Shown here: piece by piece, positions 23,895-36,130 of the stretch
Layout: every line of letters starts with the position of its first letter
How positions within the stretch are numbered: position 1 is the first letter of the stretch
NCBI RefSeq assembly: GCF_947179165.1
Contig: NC_077238.1
Span: 47,188,793-47,252,792 of the forward strand
Direction: 5' to 3'
Origin: Solanum dulcamara
Lineage: Eukaryota; Streptophyta; Magnoliopsida; Solanales; Solanaceae
Length of the DNA: 64,000 nt
Position numbers and translations under genes: made by a program
Notes under the pieces: generated by a model
Seen by the model: the letters and a program-made list of their open reading frames with translations, nothing else
Told to the model about the DNA's origin: nothing
Databases searched by the model: none

Positions 23895-24047
23895 AGAAAC
23901 CAGTTCCTTCCAGCTCTATGGCCACTTAATGTAGGGGTAAGCAGTGTGTATCAGCATGTATAGGTCCTTGACTATGGAGAATTTAACTCTAGTAGTACTA
24001 GATTTCTTTCCTCCATATTTACTTGCACATCTATTCTTCCATATATG

Positions 24048-24900
24048 TCAACAAACAAAGATAGGAGTGGCTTGCAACATGAGTTTATGAACCTCATTAT
24101 TGGCCTTGGCAGTCCACCACTTCATTAGGATGATTCTCAGTGGAGAGGTCCCTTGTATTATCCCCCATGAGCTAGAGAATTGTTGCCAAATATGTTTGGC
24201 AAAGTTTCCAGAGGCAAATATATGATCTACATTGTCCAATCTTGGTCTGTAACAACAAGAACATTCTGCTGGTGCTGCTCCAAACTGGACAAGTTTATCA
24301 TTAGTGGGGAGTTTGTCTCACAGCTCTCCATAGTAAGAAAGATACTTTGAAGGGAATGTTAGCGTGCCAAGTGCATCTATCAATCAGGGTCTTGGCTCTT
24401 TTCTTCCTAACTATTTCCCAAGCTGATTTAGAAGTGAAGTTACCATGTGAAGTCAACTTCCAGCAAGCTTGATCAGCTGTGTTAGAATGATGGTCTACCT
24501 CGGTACTTAGTATCTGCTGCACCAGTTGAGGAGGGGCATATTTTCTGATTTTCTGCACATTCCACTCCCCATTCTCCATGTAATCAGATACTCTACTATT
24601 GTTGAGTCTAGGTAGATGGTTGTTATCCCACCAGAAGCTGCATGTACCAGAGTTGATGTGCCAGTGTATATACGGCTCAATATCACTTTTATTAGCCATC
24701 ATGTGTTTCCACATAATAGACTGACCTGTGTTCCATTTCTTTATAACAAGATTAGCTCTTTGGCAGTACTTAGCCTTCAGAAACTCTCCCCATAGTGTCT
24801 TCTTGGATCTGAAAGTCCACCATTGTTTGTACTGCAAGGCTAAGCACACATCTTGTATATTTTTCATACTAATACCCCCTTCCTCCACAGGATAGCTGAG
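24048..24900 (-). pseudogene. LINE-1 zinc-binding RT-associated region of ORF2
   Basis: Reads ALQYKQWWTFRSK, TLWGEFLKAKYC, SFWWDN and then a region rich in tryptophan (CTWHANIPFKVSFLLWR), the zf-RVT part found between RT and RNase H in plant LINEs. The 24301 stop ends one piece and a second (24048-24239) continues with MDNVDHIFASGNFAKHIWQ. A frameshift near 24945 separates it from RT. Its role is probably nucleic acid binding during target-primed reverse transcription. Confidence 0.82.
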
Positions 24901-24949
24901 AGTCTCCCATGATGCCCAATGATATTTCTTCTTCTCTTTGTCCTACCCC

Positions 24950-26640
24950 AGAAAAAGTTAGCTATGAGGCTTTTAATCTGATTGATAGTTGTAGCAGTAG
25001 GTCTGATCGCAGACAACAAGTGGATTGGTAAAGATTGCAGCACTGATTTCACCAATGTTGCTCTGCCTCCAAAGCTCAGTACTTTATTCTGCCAGCCTCT
25101 AATTTTGCTTATAACTTTGGACACCATACCTGTATAGTATATGATTCTCTGTCGTCCAATGTAAAGTGGACAGCCCAGGTAAGTAATGGGACCATGTGTG
25201 CACTTGAAGCCTGTGATCCTGCCTATCCTATCAATAATATCAGGATTGGTATTAAGAGGAAGCATGAACTGGCTCTTGTCCTTGTTGATTAGCTGGCCTG
25301 AAGTTGTTTCATAAACCTTCAAAGTCTTGGTAATAAGAGTCATGGAAAAGTTATTTGTAGCAGTGAAGATAATCACATCATCTGCAAAGCTCAAGTGGTT
25401 CACTTGTGGACCCTTTCTTTCCATATGGAATCCAGTATATAGGTAGTGTTGGTTAAGATTATTCAGCATCCTGGATAACACTTCTGCTTCTATAATGAAT
25501 AAGGCAGGTGATAAGGGATCTCCTTGCTTGAGACCTCTTGTTGAATGAAAAAATCCATGTCTTACCCCATTGATGATGACTGAATACCAGTTGTTAGACA
25601 TGATCCTCCACACCATATCAATAAAGACTTCTCCAAATCCCATCCTTCTCATGACCATACAAGTGAAGGACTAAGAGACCCTGTCATATGCCTTAGCCAT
25701 ATCCAGCTTAATCACTACATTGTCCCTAACTGTGGGCCTCTTAATATTGTGAATAATCTCCTGAGCCAGCATTATATTTTCTGAGATGCTCCTACCTTTA
25801 ACAAAGCCTGACTGATTGTCAGAAATGAGCTGAGGTAGAATGGGAGCAAGTCTGAGACAGAGGAGCTTGGATATGATCTTGCTAGTGAAGTTGCTGAGAG
25901 AGATGGGCCTATACTCTGACAGTTTGTTGGGGTGTTCAGTTTTAGGAAGTAGAACCAAATAAGCATGTGATATGTACCTGGGAATACAGTGACCATTGAA
26001 GAAGTGCTGCAGCAGCTTCAGCATATCATCACAAATGATATCCCAGCATGAGTGAAAGAACTTACCACTCATGCCATCTGGCCCTGCAGTAGAAGTAGGA
26101 CTCATAGAAAATACTACCTCCTTTAGCTCCTCCTTTGTAGGTATGGAATGTAATAATTCATTCTGCTGATTAGTAACTATCCTTGGGATGCATTTAATCA
26201 CATCTTCATTGATTGGTTTCTCCTCAGCAGTAAAACGTTTCTCAAAGTGTGCACAGGCTGCACTTGCAATATTGTCATTACCCTGGATAAAGTTTCCTTG
26301 TTCATCACTGATTTGATGGATGAACAACTTTCTTCTTCTCCCTCTGATGATGGCATGAAAGTAATTGGTATTGGCATCTCCATCTTTGAACCAATGCAAT
26401 TGAGTTTTTTGTTTCAAGATGGACTGCTCTATCTTCAAATATCTAATATACTGGGCATTTATCTGATTCAGCTTGGCTCTATTATATTCAGAATTGTCAT
26501 TGATGATATTCTCTTGAGCTTGTATAACCTGTTCCTCAAATTGTTTAACTAAAGCAAATATATCACCATATTGCTTTCTAGACCAGTGGCTAAGGGTATT
26601 AGAAACTCTTTTCAGTTTTTGATGGAAAGTCCTCATTGGA
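24950..26640 (-). pseudogene. LINE-1 reverse transcriptase domain of ORF2
   Basis: The linker carries WFKDGDANTNYFHA, followed by the RT fingers and palm: EYRPISLSNFTSKIISKLL (about 25900), GFVKGRSISENI, KLDMAKAYDRVS (ending 25671), RGLKQGDPLSPALF and the catalytic FADD at 25377-25388. The aspartate pair is intact. A stop at 25671-25673 (TAG where LINE-2 has tryptophan) and a frameshift near 24945 break it. The enzyme would copy its own RNA at the nicked target. Confidence 0.93.
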
Positions 26641-26739
26641 TTTCCATCCACAGGTCTTTCCCAGCAAGATCTTACAGTATCAATGAAGTTTTCATTTTCA
26701 GCCCAACAGTGTAAGAACTTGAAATATTTGATAGTAGGA

Positions 26740-27439
26740 CTTTGTCTTTCAGTACATTCCAAAAGGAGAGGACAGTGATCAGAACCTGTGGAGGCCAGGT
26801 GATTAAGAGTGCTCACAGGCATGGCCTCCAACCAAGCATCATTGACCATGGCCCTGTCAAGTCTCTTCCATATTCTAGCATCTGCATCTCTCTTATTGCA
26901 CCATGTGAATTGTTGTCCATGAAAACCAAGATCAGTGAGTCCACATGCTTCTATGACACTAATGAACTCAAAGCTCTTGTTCATGTTGTAAGGTTGGCCC
27001 CCATCTTCTCTTCAACATGAGTAATTACATTGAAATCTCCAATGGTGCACCAAGGTTCTTCTCTATTAGAGAATTGCAGCATCTTGTCCCATAGATCTCT
27101 TCTCATATAGTCTTTGCATTTGGCATATACAAAGGTTGTGAGATATTGTTTAGGCCAAGCTGCATGACTGATCTTACAGGTAAGTTGTTATTCATCCTGA
27201 TCTACAAGATTGGACACACAGTCTTTATTCCAAAATAACCATATTTTGTTGTTGGTGTTGGACATGGCATTATCCATACCTAGCTGAATTCTGTAGAAGT
27301 GGAGTTGTGATTTGTTGGAGAAAGGTTCCAGTATTGCAATCATAGAGAGCTTGTGGTAGTCTTTCAACCTTTGTAGTCTGTCCAAGGCACCTAGAGTATC
27401 AATACTCCTTGCATTCCAGCAAAGTGTACTAATCATCAT
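26740..27439 (-). pseudogene. LINE-1 endonuclease domain of ORF2
   Basis: The amino-terminal apurinic-like endonuclease of L1 elements, which nicks the target DNA. ORF2 starts MMISTLCWNARSI at 27439. The GDFN catalytic motif is at 27029-27040 and the SDHCPL motif at about 26769-26783. It is broken by a stop at 27188-27190 and by a one-base loss in the G run near 27000, after which the frame resumes at 26984. LINE-2 has lost this domain completely. Confidence 0.9.
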
Positions 27440-27570
27440 AATTTGTAGGATTTAGACCTTGTGTTGATGTTGCTTTTGAAAGCAACATTATCTGAACTGC
27501 TGATGAAACTTTGTTTGCTCTTCTTCCTTTCCTTCTTTCTTTTGGATGGTGGCTCATTCTTCTCCTTTTC

Positions 27571-30500
27571 TTACTGATTTTCCTTCTGTAGTAAGGCTGT
27601 CATAGTGGATCTGAATGCCTCATATTGGTTTTCCTGTTGTTCATCCTCCCACTGGTCAGGATCTTCCTCATCTTCAGAATAAGTGACCCTATATTCATCA
27701 GACAAGTCTTCTGAACTGTCTTCTTTACTAAGCACCTGCCTCTCATTGGATAAATCATGAATTTGGAGAGGTGTGGCCTGAATTTCATTGGATGTATCTT
27801 CTGTTTGCAGAGGGGTCACATGAATACCTGATTGTTCTGGAACCAGAACATAGTTCACACTTGGTTGCCCTGCTTGCATCTCCTTGATAAGCTTCTTTTT
27901 AATAGCATCCCTTTTCTTCTTGCTAAGAGATAAGGTGGATTTGTTATTGAGGATCTGCGCATCTGTACTGTGATTTGTTATACTGATATTAGGAGTTTGG
28001 TCCTCTCCCATATTTTGTTCAGTAACCAGTACCTCAGTTTGTTGCCTCTGACCCTTGTTGACCTGAATATTAGTCACATTATCCTGAACTGTATCATTGA
28101 GATTGTTGCTTCTGAGCTCATCTTCTTCTTGGGAATCAAATTGTTGTTCTTGTATTCTTAAATTGCTAGCATTCTGAGGAGTGGTTGTAGGGGATCTATA
28201 GTCTTTTCTATGGTCAACCAATAGAGATTCCCTCTCCCTGGTAGCCCTTTCCTGCAGATTAGTAGTTCTCTCCTGTATTCCCCCTTCCTCAACCCCACAG
28301 ACTTCTTCAGCCAGCACAATAAAATTGTTTAATACATTTAAATTATTGGGGGAGCCATGGGGTTGTGGGAGCATCAAGTCAATACCTGGGACTTTGTCTG
28401 CAGATTTACTTGCTCCGTTTTCCTATATTACCTGCTGTATGGGGTTATGGGGATTGGGATCTAATGTAATGTGGGGAGAAGGGGGTTGCCTCTGGACTCC
28501 AGAGTCAACATTACAAGTTGGGATATTACTAGTATTAGATTTAGAATTTAGAAACATACCTGCTTGCTGCTGATTTTTCCTTTGATGGTTGTTGTTAGTG
28601 TTATGTTGGAGAGGTATAGAACTTTCCCCAAGTAACATGAAGCCTTGTGTTTTATGCTGTTGTGTATGTTGTTGGTGGTGTTGTCCATAGTTCTGCTGGA
28701 CATGGTTAGTGGGATGATCTTGTGGAACAAGATCAGCATAATTGTTAGAAGTAACATTAGAAGTAAGAATCTTACCTGGGCCATTATTGTTCTGATGTAC
28801 TGGAACATATTTGCCTTTCGCTTGAGCTCCTGTGGTTCTGATACCTTGGTTGTGCAGAATATCTTTCTTGCCTCTTCTCCTTTGAGTTTGCCATTCTGCA
28901 TTCTCTTGATTTCTTTTTTCAGCTTCAGCCCTGTTAGTGTTTTGTTGTTCCTTAATGTGTTGGTCTTCCTGGTGTTGTGTTTGCTTGTGCTGATCAGTAG
29001 CATGGTGCAGGGCATTTCTCTTATCAGTGATGGTTTTGTCTATGTTTCTGGCCTCCTCTTCTTGCTCATTCTTTTTCTTATTGTTATCATCTCTTTTTTT
29101 AACAGTACAAACATGTATGGTGTGACCTTGATGTTTGCAGTAAGGACAATAGTCTGGCACTCCCTCATATTGAATGGATTCCCACCTGCCATCTCCATTT
29201 TCATCTTCATCAAAGCCCATCCAAATGTGTTGGGGTCTTTGTTTTGTTAGATCAATTTGGATTTTGACTTTGGCTACACTACCCCTTGTTTTCTTGTAAG
29301 TGGCCAAGTCCAAGAACAAGACCTTTCCAATTGGAGACAGTAAAGGGGTTACTACTTTAAGTCGATAGCAGTGCCAAGGTAGTTCTGGTAATATAGCCCA
29401 TATGGGAACTAGAGGGGTTTCTTCTTCTGGCTTGAAAGTGGGAGTCCATAGTTGGAGTCTCATAAGCTGCCCATTTATATACATTTTTCCTTTGGACCAT
29501 ACAGTAGAGTGATCATACTCATTGTCCAAGTCTATGTAAAGGTGTCTAGCATTAAAGTGAGTAAGTTTCACTCCTCCTCTAAGTTCAGTTTGAAGGATGA
29601 ATTCCTTTCTGATGATTTCCATTTTTGGCATGGTGTTGGTAAATTTACCTACTAGAGTATACTTATAGTCAGAGGCTAGATTCACCATGAAATCTTCTTT
29701 TGTAAATACCACAGCAGGATATCCTTGTTTTGTTGTTATTTTAGGAGGGGTAATATCAATATCATCAGCTTTCATAGCCTCTTGAGCTCTTAACTTGGTA
29801 GATAAAGTGTGAGGGATGACAGGGTTAGGAGGGGTGGGTAAATTAGTACCAGGAGGCTTATTTTGAGTGATAGTCTGGTTAGGATTGGTGTGGCTAGGCT
29901 TGTTTCTAATGTTAGCACCAGCTGTATTATTGGAGTTATGCCTTTCAAAGTTGTTTGACACTCTCATGGGGTTGTTATTAGGGATATAAGGTCTTTGGAC
30001 ATTTTTCTGGTTCACATTGGGATCCTTAGACACTTGTGCAGAATGTTTGTTTGTATACACATGTCCATTGGATGTGTTCCCCTGCTCATTGTGCTTATCT
30101 ACAAGATCATCAGGATTAACAAGATGAACTGGACCCTGCATAAGGTTAGTAGCAGCAGTACCATGGTGCTCATTTGCAGTAGGATGCACTTGAGCTCCCA
30201 TGGCTTTCAACATATTGCCTTCACAATTCATAGTATTACCATATATCCTTTGCACAAAATTATCAACAACAGTGGCAGTACCACTTTGTAGGTTCTTGGA
30301 CACAGCCAGATACTTATTTTTCAGAACAGTAGGAGCCTTACTTTTCAGAGCATTATCAGTTAAACTGGTTTCATTTTGATCGACAATGACCCTATGCATT
30401 TGAGTCACATTGTGACTATGATCAGCATCATCTAATGTTTGTTGATTGACATGGTTAGAAGACTTACTTGGAGGTGCATCTGGTAAGTTACTGTTGCATT

Positions 30501-31140
30501 GCTGATCAGTGTAATTAACCATTGAACTTTCTTTTGGCACCTGAGTGTACTCCTCAATATTATTCAATACATAAATTCCCTCCCTTTCCTGCTGATGTTG
30601 TTCATGAGTAAAATCCACAGCTAGCACTTGATCAGCCATTTCACTGTGTTGTTCAACTTGTTTGGTGTCATGGCGACTTTTTAAATTTGAACTCGTTGGG
30701 GATGATTCGAGGCTTTCCCTATAGCTTGGAAGTTGCATATCATTCTCTTGAATCTTTTGATATTGGTCTCCAGTCAATTGGTTCGCCGGAGCTTCGGCAC
30801 CGCCACAGTAGTGTTGACGACTTTTTGAAATTGAGCAATTTGGGGAAGATTCTAAGTTTCCTACCTGGATAGGATGATGCGCACCTACATTGTAGTTCTT
30901 TTGGTATTGGTGTTGTTCCGAAAAAGTCGTCAGAGCTCTGGCGAGAACTCTACTGTCAGTGTTCCTGGAGGTATTCGAAGCTTTTGGTGAGGAACTGAGA
31001 TGGCGCTCATGGGTGGGAAGATGCGCGGCATCTTTTAGAACATATTGGTATTCATCTTGTTCGATTTGAGTCACCGGAGCTCCGGCGCCGCCATCACTTT
31101 GTTCACCGGTGATGGTTCCTCCGGCGAAACTTATACCCAA
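27571..31140 (-). pseudogene. LINE-1 ORF1: gag-like protein with DUF4283 and CCHC knuckle
   Basis: About 1,190 codons in one frame with a single TAG at 28423-28425. The first half is long, low-complexity and rich in Q, N, S and H. A DUF4283-type domain follows at about 29110-29720 (FTKEDFMVNL, KYTLVGKFTNTMPKMEIIR, LPELPWHCYRL), closed by a CX2CX4HX4C-like knuckle, YCPYCKHQGHTIHVC (29106-29152). After the knuckle comes a charged region rich in Q, K and E, then an acidic tail (SEDEEDPDQWEDEQQ). It would coat the LINE RNA. The track start is a TTG at 31140 overlapping ORF0, so true initiation is uncertain. Confidence 0.88.
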
Positions 31141-31574
31141 CGATTCATATTGCCATGGAGAACAATCCCTTGCACTGCGCCATCACGATCATTGCTGGAA
31201 TCTGCTCGAATTTGAAGGCGTTGTTCCTGTGTATGTGCGGTGCTGCTTGGAGAAATCTTTTGCTGAGTGTTGTCAAAAGGTGCAATGAAATTCTGAGATT
31301 TTTGGACAACATCTGGCCCTTGTGTTACTGAATTCGATTCTGCATTCCTTTGTAATCGAATCAATCCTGAATTGTGCAAAAGAATGATTTTTTGGGCACG
31401 CTGCAGTTCTTCCTCAGTAATATGAACATCCATCGCTTTAGGATTTTTTAAATTGGATGAGCTACAGTTGGAATTTTGGAATGTAGTAACTTCCATTAGA
31501 TTCGTATCAACAAGATCCTTTATCCTGTCTTCCTTTCGAAATTTTCCGACGTCCGGTGGTGGATCCACCGGCAT
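31131..31574 (-). CDS. LINE-1 ORF0: small upstream frame
   Basis: 147 codons from the first ATG after a leader of about 80 bp. The core EEELQRAQKIILLHNSGLIR matches EEELRIAHKIINFQKHGLIR of LINE-2 (52809-53210), and both have a proline-rich start and an RLQIR/RLHIR motif near the end. The stop overlaps the beginning of ORF1 in another frame (ttgggtataag), so ORF1 could arise by frameshifting or reinitiation, or ORF0 may be the split amino end of ORF1. No known domain recognised; function unknown. Confidence 0.6.
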   Translation of the reverse strand: MPVDPPPDVGKFRKEDRIKDLVDTNLMEVTTFQNSNCSSSNLKNPKAMDVHITEEELQRAQKIILLHNSGLIRLQRNAESNSVTQGPDVVQKSQNFIAPFDNTQQKISPSSTAHTQEQRLQIRADSSNDRDGAVQGIVLHGNMNRWV

Positions 31575-31653
31575 TTTCGTTTTAGGACTAGATTGCCCTT
31601 TCTAGAGAGTGTTTGGCTTAGAAAGATGTTAGAGTGAGAAAGCGATGGATCCG
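31575..31653 (-). other. LINE-1 5' leader
   Basis: A leader of 79 bp between the 5' end, which abuts the target duplication, and the ORF0 ATG. An internal promoter is expected for this class, but I cannot identify one. Confidence 0.7.
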
Positions 31654-33200
31654 ATTTGGGGTTGGGTAGCTTATCTGCATATCTTAGGTATTAGAAATCA
31701 TGGTTTAAGCTTTTATTAGGTATTTTGGGTAATTGAAAGCATGTGATCCCTTTGATGAATGTTAGTACTTTAAGTGGCATTGATTTTATATATTTGGCAT
31801 TGTGGAGAATGTTGACCTTAGTATAGGCTATTGGAACTTTCTTTAGATGCCAAAACGTCGATTCGACTGGCTTAAATACTTGTAGAATGGCATAGTGGAC
31901 TAGTGTTTGGTAGTTGGGCCTTAGCTAGGTGATAACGTTGCTCATATGAACAACCTTATCCATAATTTCCTATGATCGAGATTTTGGAGATGCGTTGGTG
32001 ATACTCGACCTCATGTTCAGTTATTTAAATCCCATTGGAAATCTTGGCAATATATCAGTTAATTCATTATAGAGGATATCTTTGGTAATTATTATCGTCT
32101 AGTTGAAAGGGAGAATATTCATCACCATCGATTAAATCATCTGTGAGCATCCGGGTCCCAATCCCGACCTTCGTTCTGAAATTTCATAAGGGAGCATATG
32201 GGTCCCAGTCTTGGCCTATGCCGACTTGTTAGTATGGCGAGCATCCAGGTCCCAGTACAGACCTCAACTATAAATATGTGTTATTGCATGCATCGGGGTT
32301 CCAATCCCAGCTTTGACCATATTCAGAATTAGAGTAAGCATCTGGGTTTCAGTCCCGTCCTTGACCACATTGAAAATTTAGGTGAGCATTTGGGTCCCAG
32401 TCCTGGCCTCGATCCCTAGAGCATTCTTGGTTCATCGATTCTTGGAGATTCTTGCTTCAGGGATGAAATGGTTCTTGAGTTCTTGTCATCACGTATTCTT
32501 GGTTCCAAGCCTTGATAATTGTAGCTATTTTGTATACCTCACAAGCTTATGGGGCTTCGTCTAGGTTTTTATTTAAACTTGCGCACGAATGTTTCTGCTG
32601 GGCCTATGGGGGCCCAGTTGGATATAGTTTTTTGTAGTTTTCTTAGATTGTATCTTTCGTTTCTTATTGATATTTACCTTAACTGCTTATTATGACTTCT
32701 ATTTAGGCCTATTCTATTTTTTATATTGAATTTACCTTTTATGCTTAGTCGACCTATGATTCCTTTTAGGTACCTATTGCCTTGTTACTCATACTACACT
32801 CTGCATCTACTGTCTTGATGCAGGACTGAGCACCAGTCATTGTTGCAGATAGATTGAGCTTGTTGCAGTTAGTTTCAGAGACCAGGATGAGCCCTTGATG
32901 TTTTGGGATCATTTTTGTTTCCTTCAGTATGGGTGGCCCGACTTTTGCCTTTTTGAGACTAGCCAGTTGTTGTTTATATATTATGGTCCACTTTTGGGAT
33001 TTGTACTCTTCTTTTATTTTGTAGTAGCTCTATACCTGTGACCTCCAAATTCTGGGAGGGATATTTAGTTTTATATATATGTTTTGATTTACTTCTGCAT
33101 ATCTATTATATTTATTGTAGAATTTGCTATTCTTGTTTAGTTTCTTCCCTCAAACCCATTGGTTGTTGTTTTGGTTTACGGGTTGCCTTATCTACTAGTC
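31654..33200 (+). mobile_element. O 3' LTR, segment 3
   Basis: O LTR resumes after LINE-1: 31654-31672 is the duplicated target and 31673 continues the LTR. It carries its own minisatellite (32146-32415). From 32420 it matches the end of the chimeric LTRs at about 5190-5965 and 11472-12247. It stops at tagtc, where solo LTR S enters. No gene. Confidence 0.83.
32146..32415 (+). repeat. 47-50-bp minisatellite in O LTR
   Basis: About six diverged tandem units sharing agcatc(c/t)gggtcccagtcc, then a variable part. The unit length is similar to the Q LTR array, but the sequence differs apart from a gggtccc/gggccgg-like core. Confidence 0.88.
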
Positions 33201-33704
33201 TGTTATACCCCGTACCTTTGTGCTCCGGAATGTCTTTTTAAGCTTTTTGAAAGTTGTACCCTGACCCAAATTATCTATAACATGATCAAATAACTCTAAG
33301 GAAGGGAGGACGTGATGCCCCTTAAGAGTAAATGTTGGAAATAGGTCTATAAGGATTTGAAACGAGTTGGAGGCCAAGTAATGAGTCATTGGACTCGACT
33401 TACTTGCGTAAGCTATCAACTTGGATATTTTACGTACTTAAGCTATTGGAGTACGTGTTGATCTTACGTAGCAAGGAGTACATAGGCTCTTAAACTAAGA
33501 CGAGATTACGAACCCACAAAAAAGAAGCAAGTAGGTGACAAGTAGGTGACACACCTACTTGGGCTAAGAAGGTGACCCACCTACTTTGGGTTGACCCCAT
33601 GGTTCCATATGGCAGTGTATGATTGGTTGTATGGCATAAGGTGGCACCCTAGGGTCTTCCATGTGTCATCCCTGAGGTATTCCATGCGTCCCCTTTTAAG
33701 GACA

Positions 33705-33835
33705 CATATATATACATGTGTATTGCTGATCAACATCATTTTCAGCATCTTTGCCTTAGAAAAAGTTGAGAGAAAAGCTAGAGAGCAAGAATAAGGGAGC
33801 TACGGCTAGGGTTCTTCCAAGGTAAGTTCCCCGAT
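33705..33835 (+). promoter_or_regulatory. LTR core promoter and splice-donor-like site (solo LTR S)
   Basis: acatatatatacatg lies near 33705-33719, then about 115 bp downstream comes caaggtaagtt (33822-33832), an excellent 5' splice-site match. The same spacing recurs in the other LTRs of the family. Transcription is expected to start about 30 bp after the TATA. Confidence 0.5.
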
Positions 33836-35891
33836 TTATTTCCATGAATTAATTATTTAAGGTATCATACAGTGATATGATGGTGTTTAACAACATAAAA
33901 TTTATCATTAGGGAAAAGAGGAGGTTTTTGTTCTTATTAACAGACCCATTTTTGAATGATACTGTTGTTAGTAAAATTATTATAACTCCTTGTATAAGGC
34001 TTTATTTCAAGTGATTCAAGATGTTTTGGAAATATATTTCATAGGGATATAAATTTTATTTAGCCTCAAAAACCCAGTTTTTCTTCTCTACTCGAAAAAG
34101 GGTGATGAAGCATGGGGGAGCTGCTGCCCAGATTTCATTTTAGAAATTCTATAAGGACTATTGTTGGTATTTTGGACATATTTTTTTAAAACAATTGTTG
34201 TAGGGGTGATTCGAAATTGTATGCGACCCTAAGACACATGTCTATAACTTTCATTGAGGACACAAATCCTGTTTCCCTCAATTACCACTTTGAAACTAAG
34301 AGACAATACAATACAGTAGGTTGTCCAGAATTCACGTTTTGATAATTTTGGCGAGTTTGACGAGTTTAGGTTAAGGTAAGGGTTTTCCTTTCAATTTAGA
34401 CTTTATGGTGTGGTTATGAAGTGTATTATACATTGTGTAAGTGGCTGGAAATAGGTAAATTCCATAAATATGCTTGACGTTCGAAACAAACCAAATTGGA
34501 GTTGCTATAGTTAAATTGTAGTCGAAGCAAGGTGTTGTGCTTGTGGTGTGTGGCTGCAGGTGCGTGGTGATGTGTTTCAGGGCCTAAAAGTGTTCTAAAA
34601 TAGGTCGGTAAGCTGCTGGTTGAATACACACGACCCTCCGCTTTGTACGGTTAAAGATTTTATGAACTAGAAACTCAGAACCCTATTTTGATATTGTAGC
34701 TTTGAGCGAGTCTCTTGGAGTTTGTATTATGTAATGTTGAAGTTAATTGGTTGTATATATGCTGCAAGTTGTTGTTGTTGGTTGGCTGTATTGCTTAGGG
34801 ATTTAATTGGAAATTCAGATAGGGCATGCTATAGGAGAGATGCTGCCCGATTTTCGTTAACTTTCTAGCTAACTAAAGAACTAGTCGAGGAAGCAAGCGA
34901 GGAAATGAGTTCTATGAATACTCATGTATAACTTAAGACGCTGAAAAGTCTAGGGATGTTGATATTCATATTGATTTCATGTTAAATAGGTTCAGAGGAT
35001 GATGAGATGAATACGGTAAAGATTAATCCGTAAGTCAAATTTAAAAGAGTGACATTTTTTATGGACTAAAATTAAAAGTAAAAATAAACAAATTGAAATA
35101 AGGGGAGTAATCTCGAGTATCACTATACGAGGATTTTAGAAGGAAAAAACAGTAATCTCTCCATCCCAATTTCTGTCACACTTTCACTTTTTGAAATTCA
35201 AAGATTTTAAATCTTTTGACATACTCACATACATTTGTAATTTATAGTATATTTTATGTAATTTCTAAATATGTGAATTTAATTTTAAATAACTAAAAAC
35301 ATGATTCATGATTCATAATTCGTGCTCACTTCTGAACGTTAAGACTCTTAAAGTAGATAAGCTCCCATTCTTCAAGTCTTCTATATGCTGAAAAGTAGTG
35401 TATGTAAAGCTTAACTCTTCTTTTCTTGTGGCATGTCTTAACCATAAGTGGTTGGTATGTGTGATGTGGAGGTATTTCCATTCTTAGAACCCCGAGCATG
35501 ACTCATTAATCTTAGTCATTTCTTGATGTATGAACTCTCACGATGGTTGAATTATGGTCTTGTAAGCCTTCTACGTGATAAAAAGTAATACATGTAAAGC
35601 ATATCTCTTTTTTTTCTTGAAATAGCTTAAAGTAAGTGAAATGATATATGATATTATTTAGAGACAATTCCATTTACAGGTTCTGGATGTGACTCATCAC
35701 TTGGACTCACTTTTAAATGATAAGGGCCCTAAAGTAGTTGAACTACGACCCTTGATCCTTCTATATGCTGAATAATGATTGGAGATGTAAGCTTTTATAC
35801 CTAGAAACTCTTTGACACACCTTATGATGATATTCGGGAAATGTTTGTTATGCTACCAAGTTTTATGTGCACGTATATGCCTTATTATATT

Positions 35892-36130
35892 ATATAGGGA
35901 TCGGGCCGGACGTTCCTCGACACTAACCTGTTATGTATAAGGATCGGGCCATACGTTCCTCAGTACTAACCTGTTATGTATAGGGATTGGGCCATACGTT
36001 CCTCGGTACTAACCTGTTATGTATAGGGATCGGTCCGTACGTTCCTCGGTACTAACCTGTTATATATATGGATCAGGACGAACGCTCCTCGGCACTAACT
36101 TGATATATATGGATCGAGCAGTATGTTCCA
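35892..36130 (+). repeat. 43-bp minisatellite in solo LTR S
   Basis: About five and a half units with the core ggatcgggccatacgttcct, then actaacctgttatg. The spacing is 43 bp where checked (35941 and 35984). It takes the position held by the 49-bp array in the Q LTR. Confidence 0.92.

Larger units (their letters stand above)
20466..31653 (-). mobile_element. LINE-1: long L1-type plant LINE with RNase H
   Basis: A non-LTR retrotransposon of 11,188 bp on the minus strand. Its 3' poly(A) tail is the T run at 20466-20479, and its 5' end is at 31653. The target duplication reads atttgggttgggtagctt on the left (20448-20465) and atttggggttgggtagctt on the right (31654-31672), one base different. 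Gene order along the element is ORF0, ORF1, ORF2 and a long repeat-bearing ORF3, then a conserved 3' tail. Its length and target duplication show a complete insertion into the O LTR. Stops and frameshifts make it inactive. Confidence 0.93.

Noticed and set aside
28645..29250. 201-codon hydrophobic frame on the plus strand
   Set aside because: It is the reverse complement of the Q- and H-rich part of LINE-1 ORF1; the membrane-like composition is an artefact of that.
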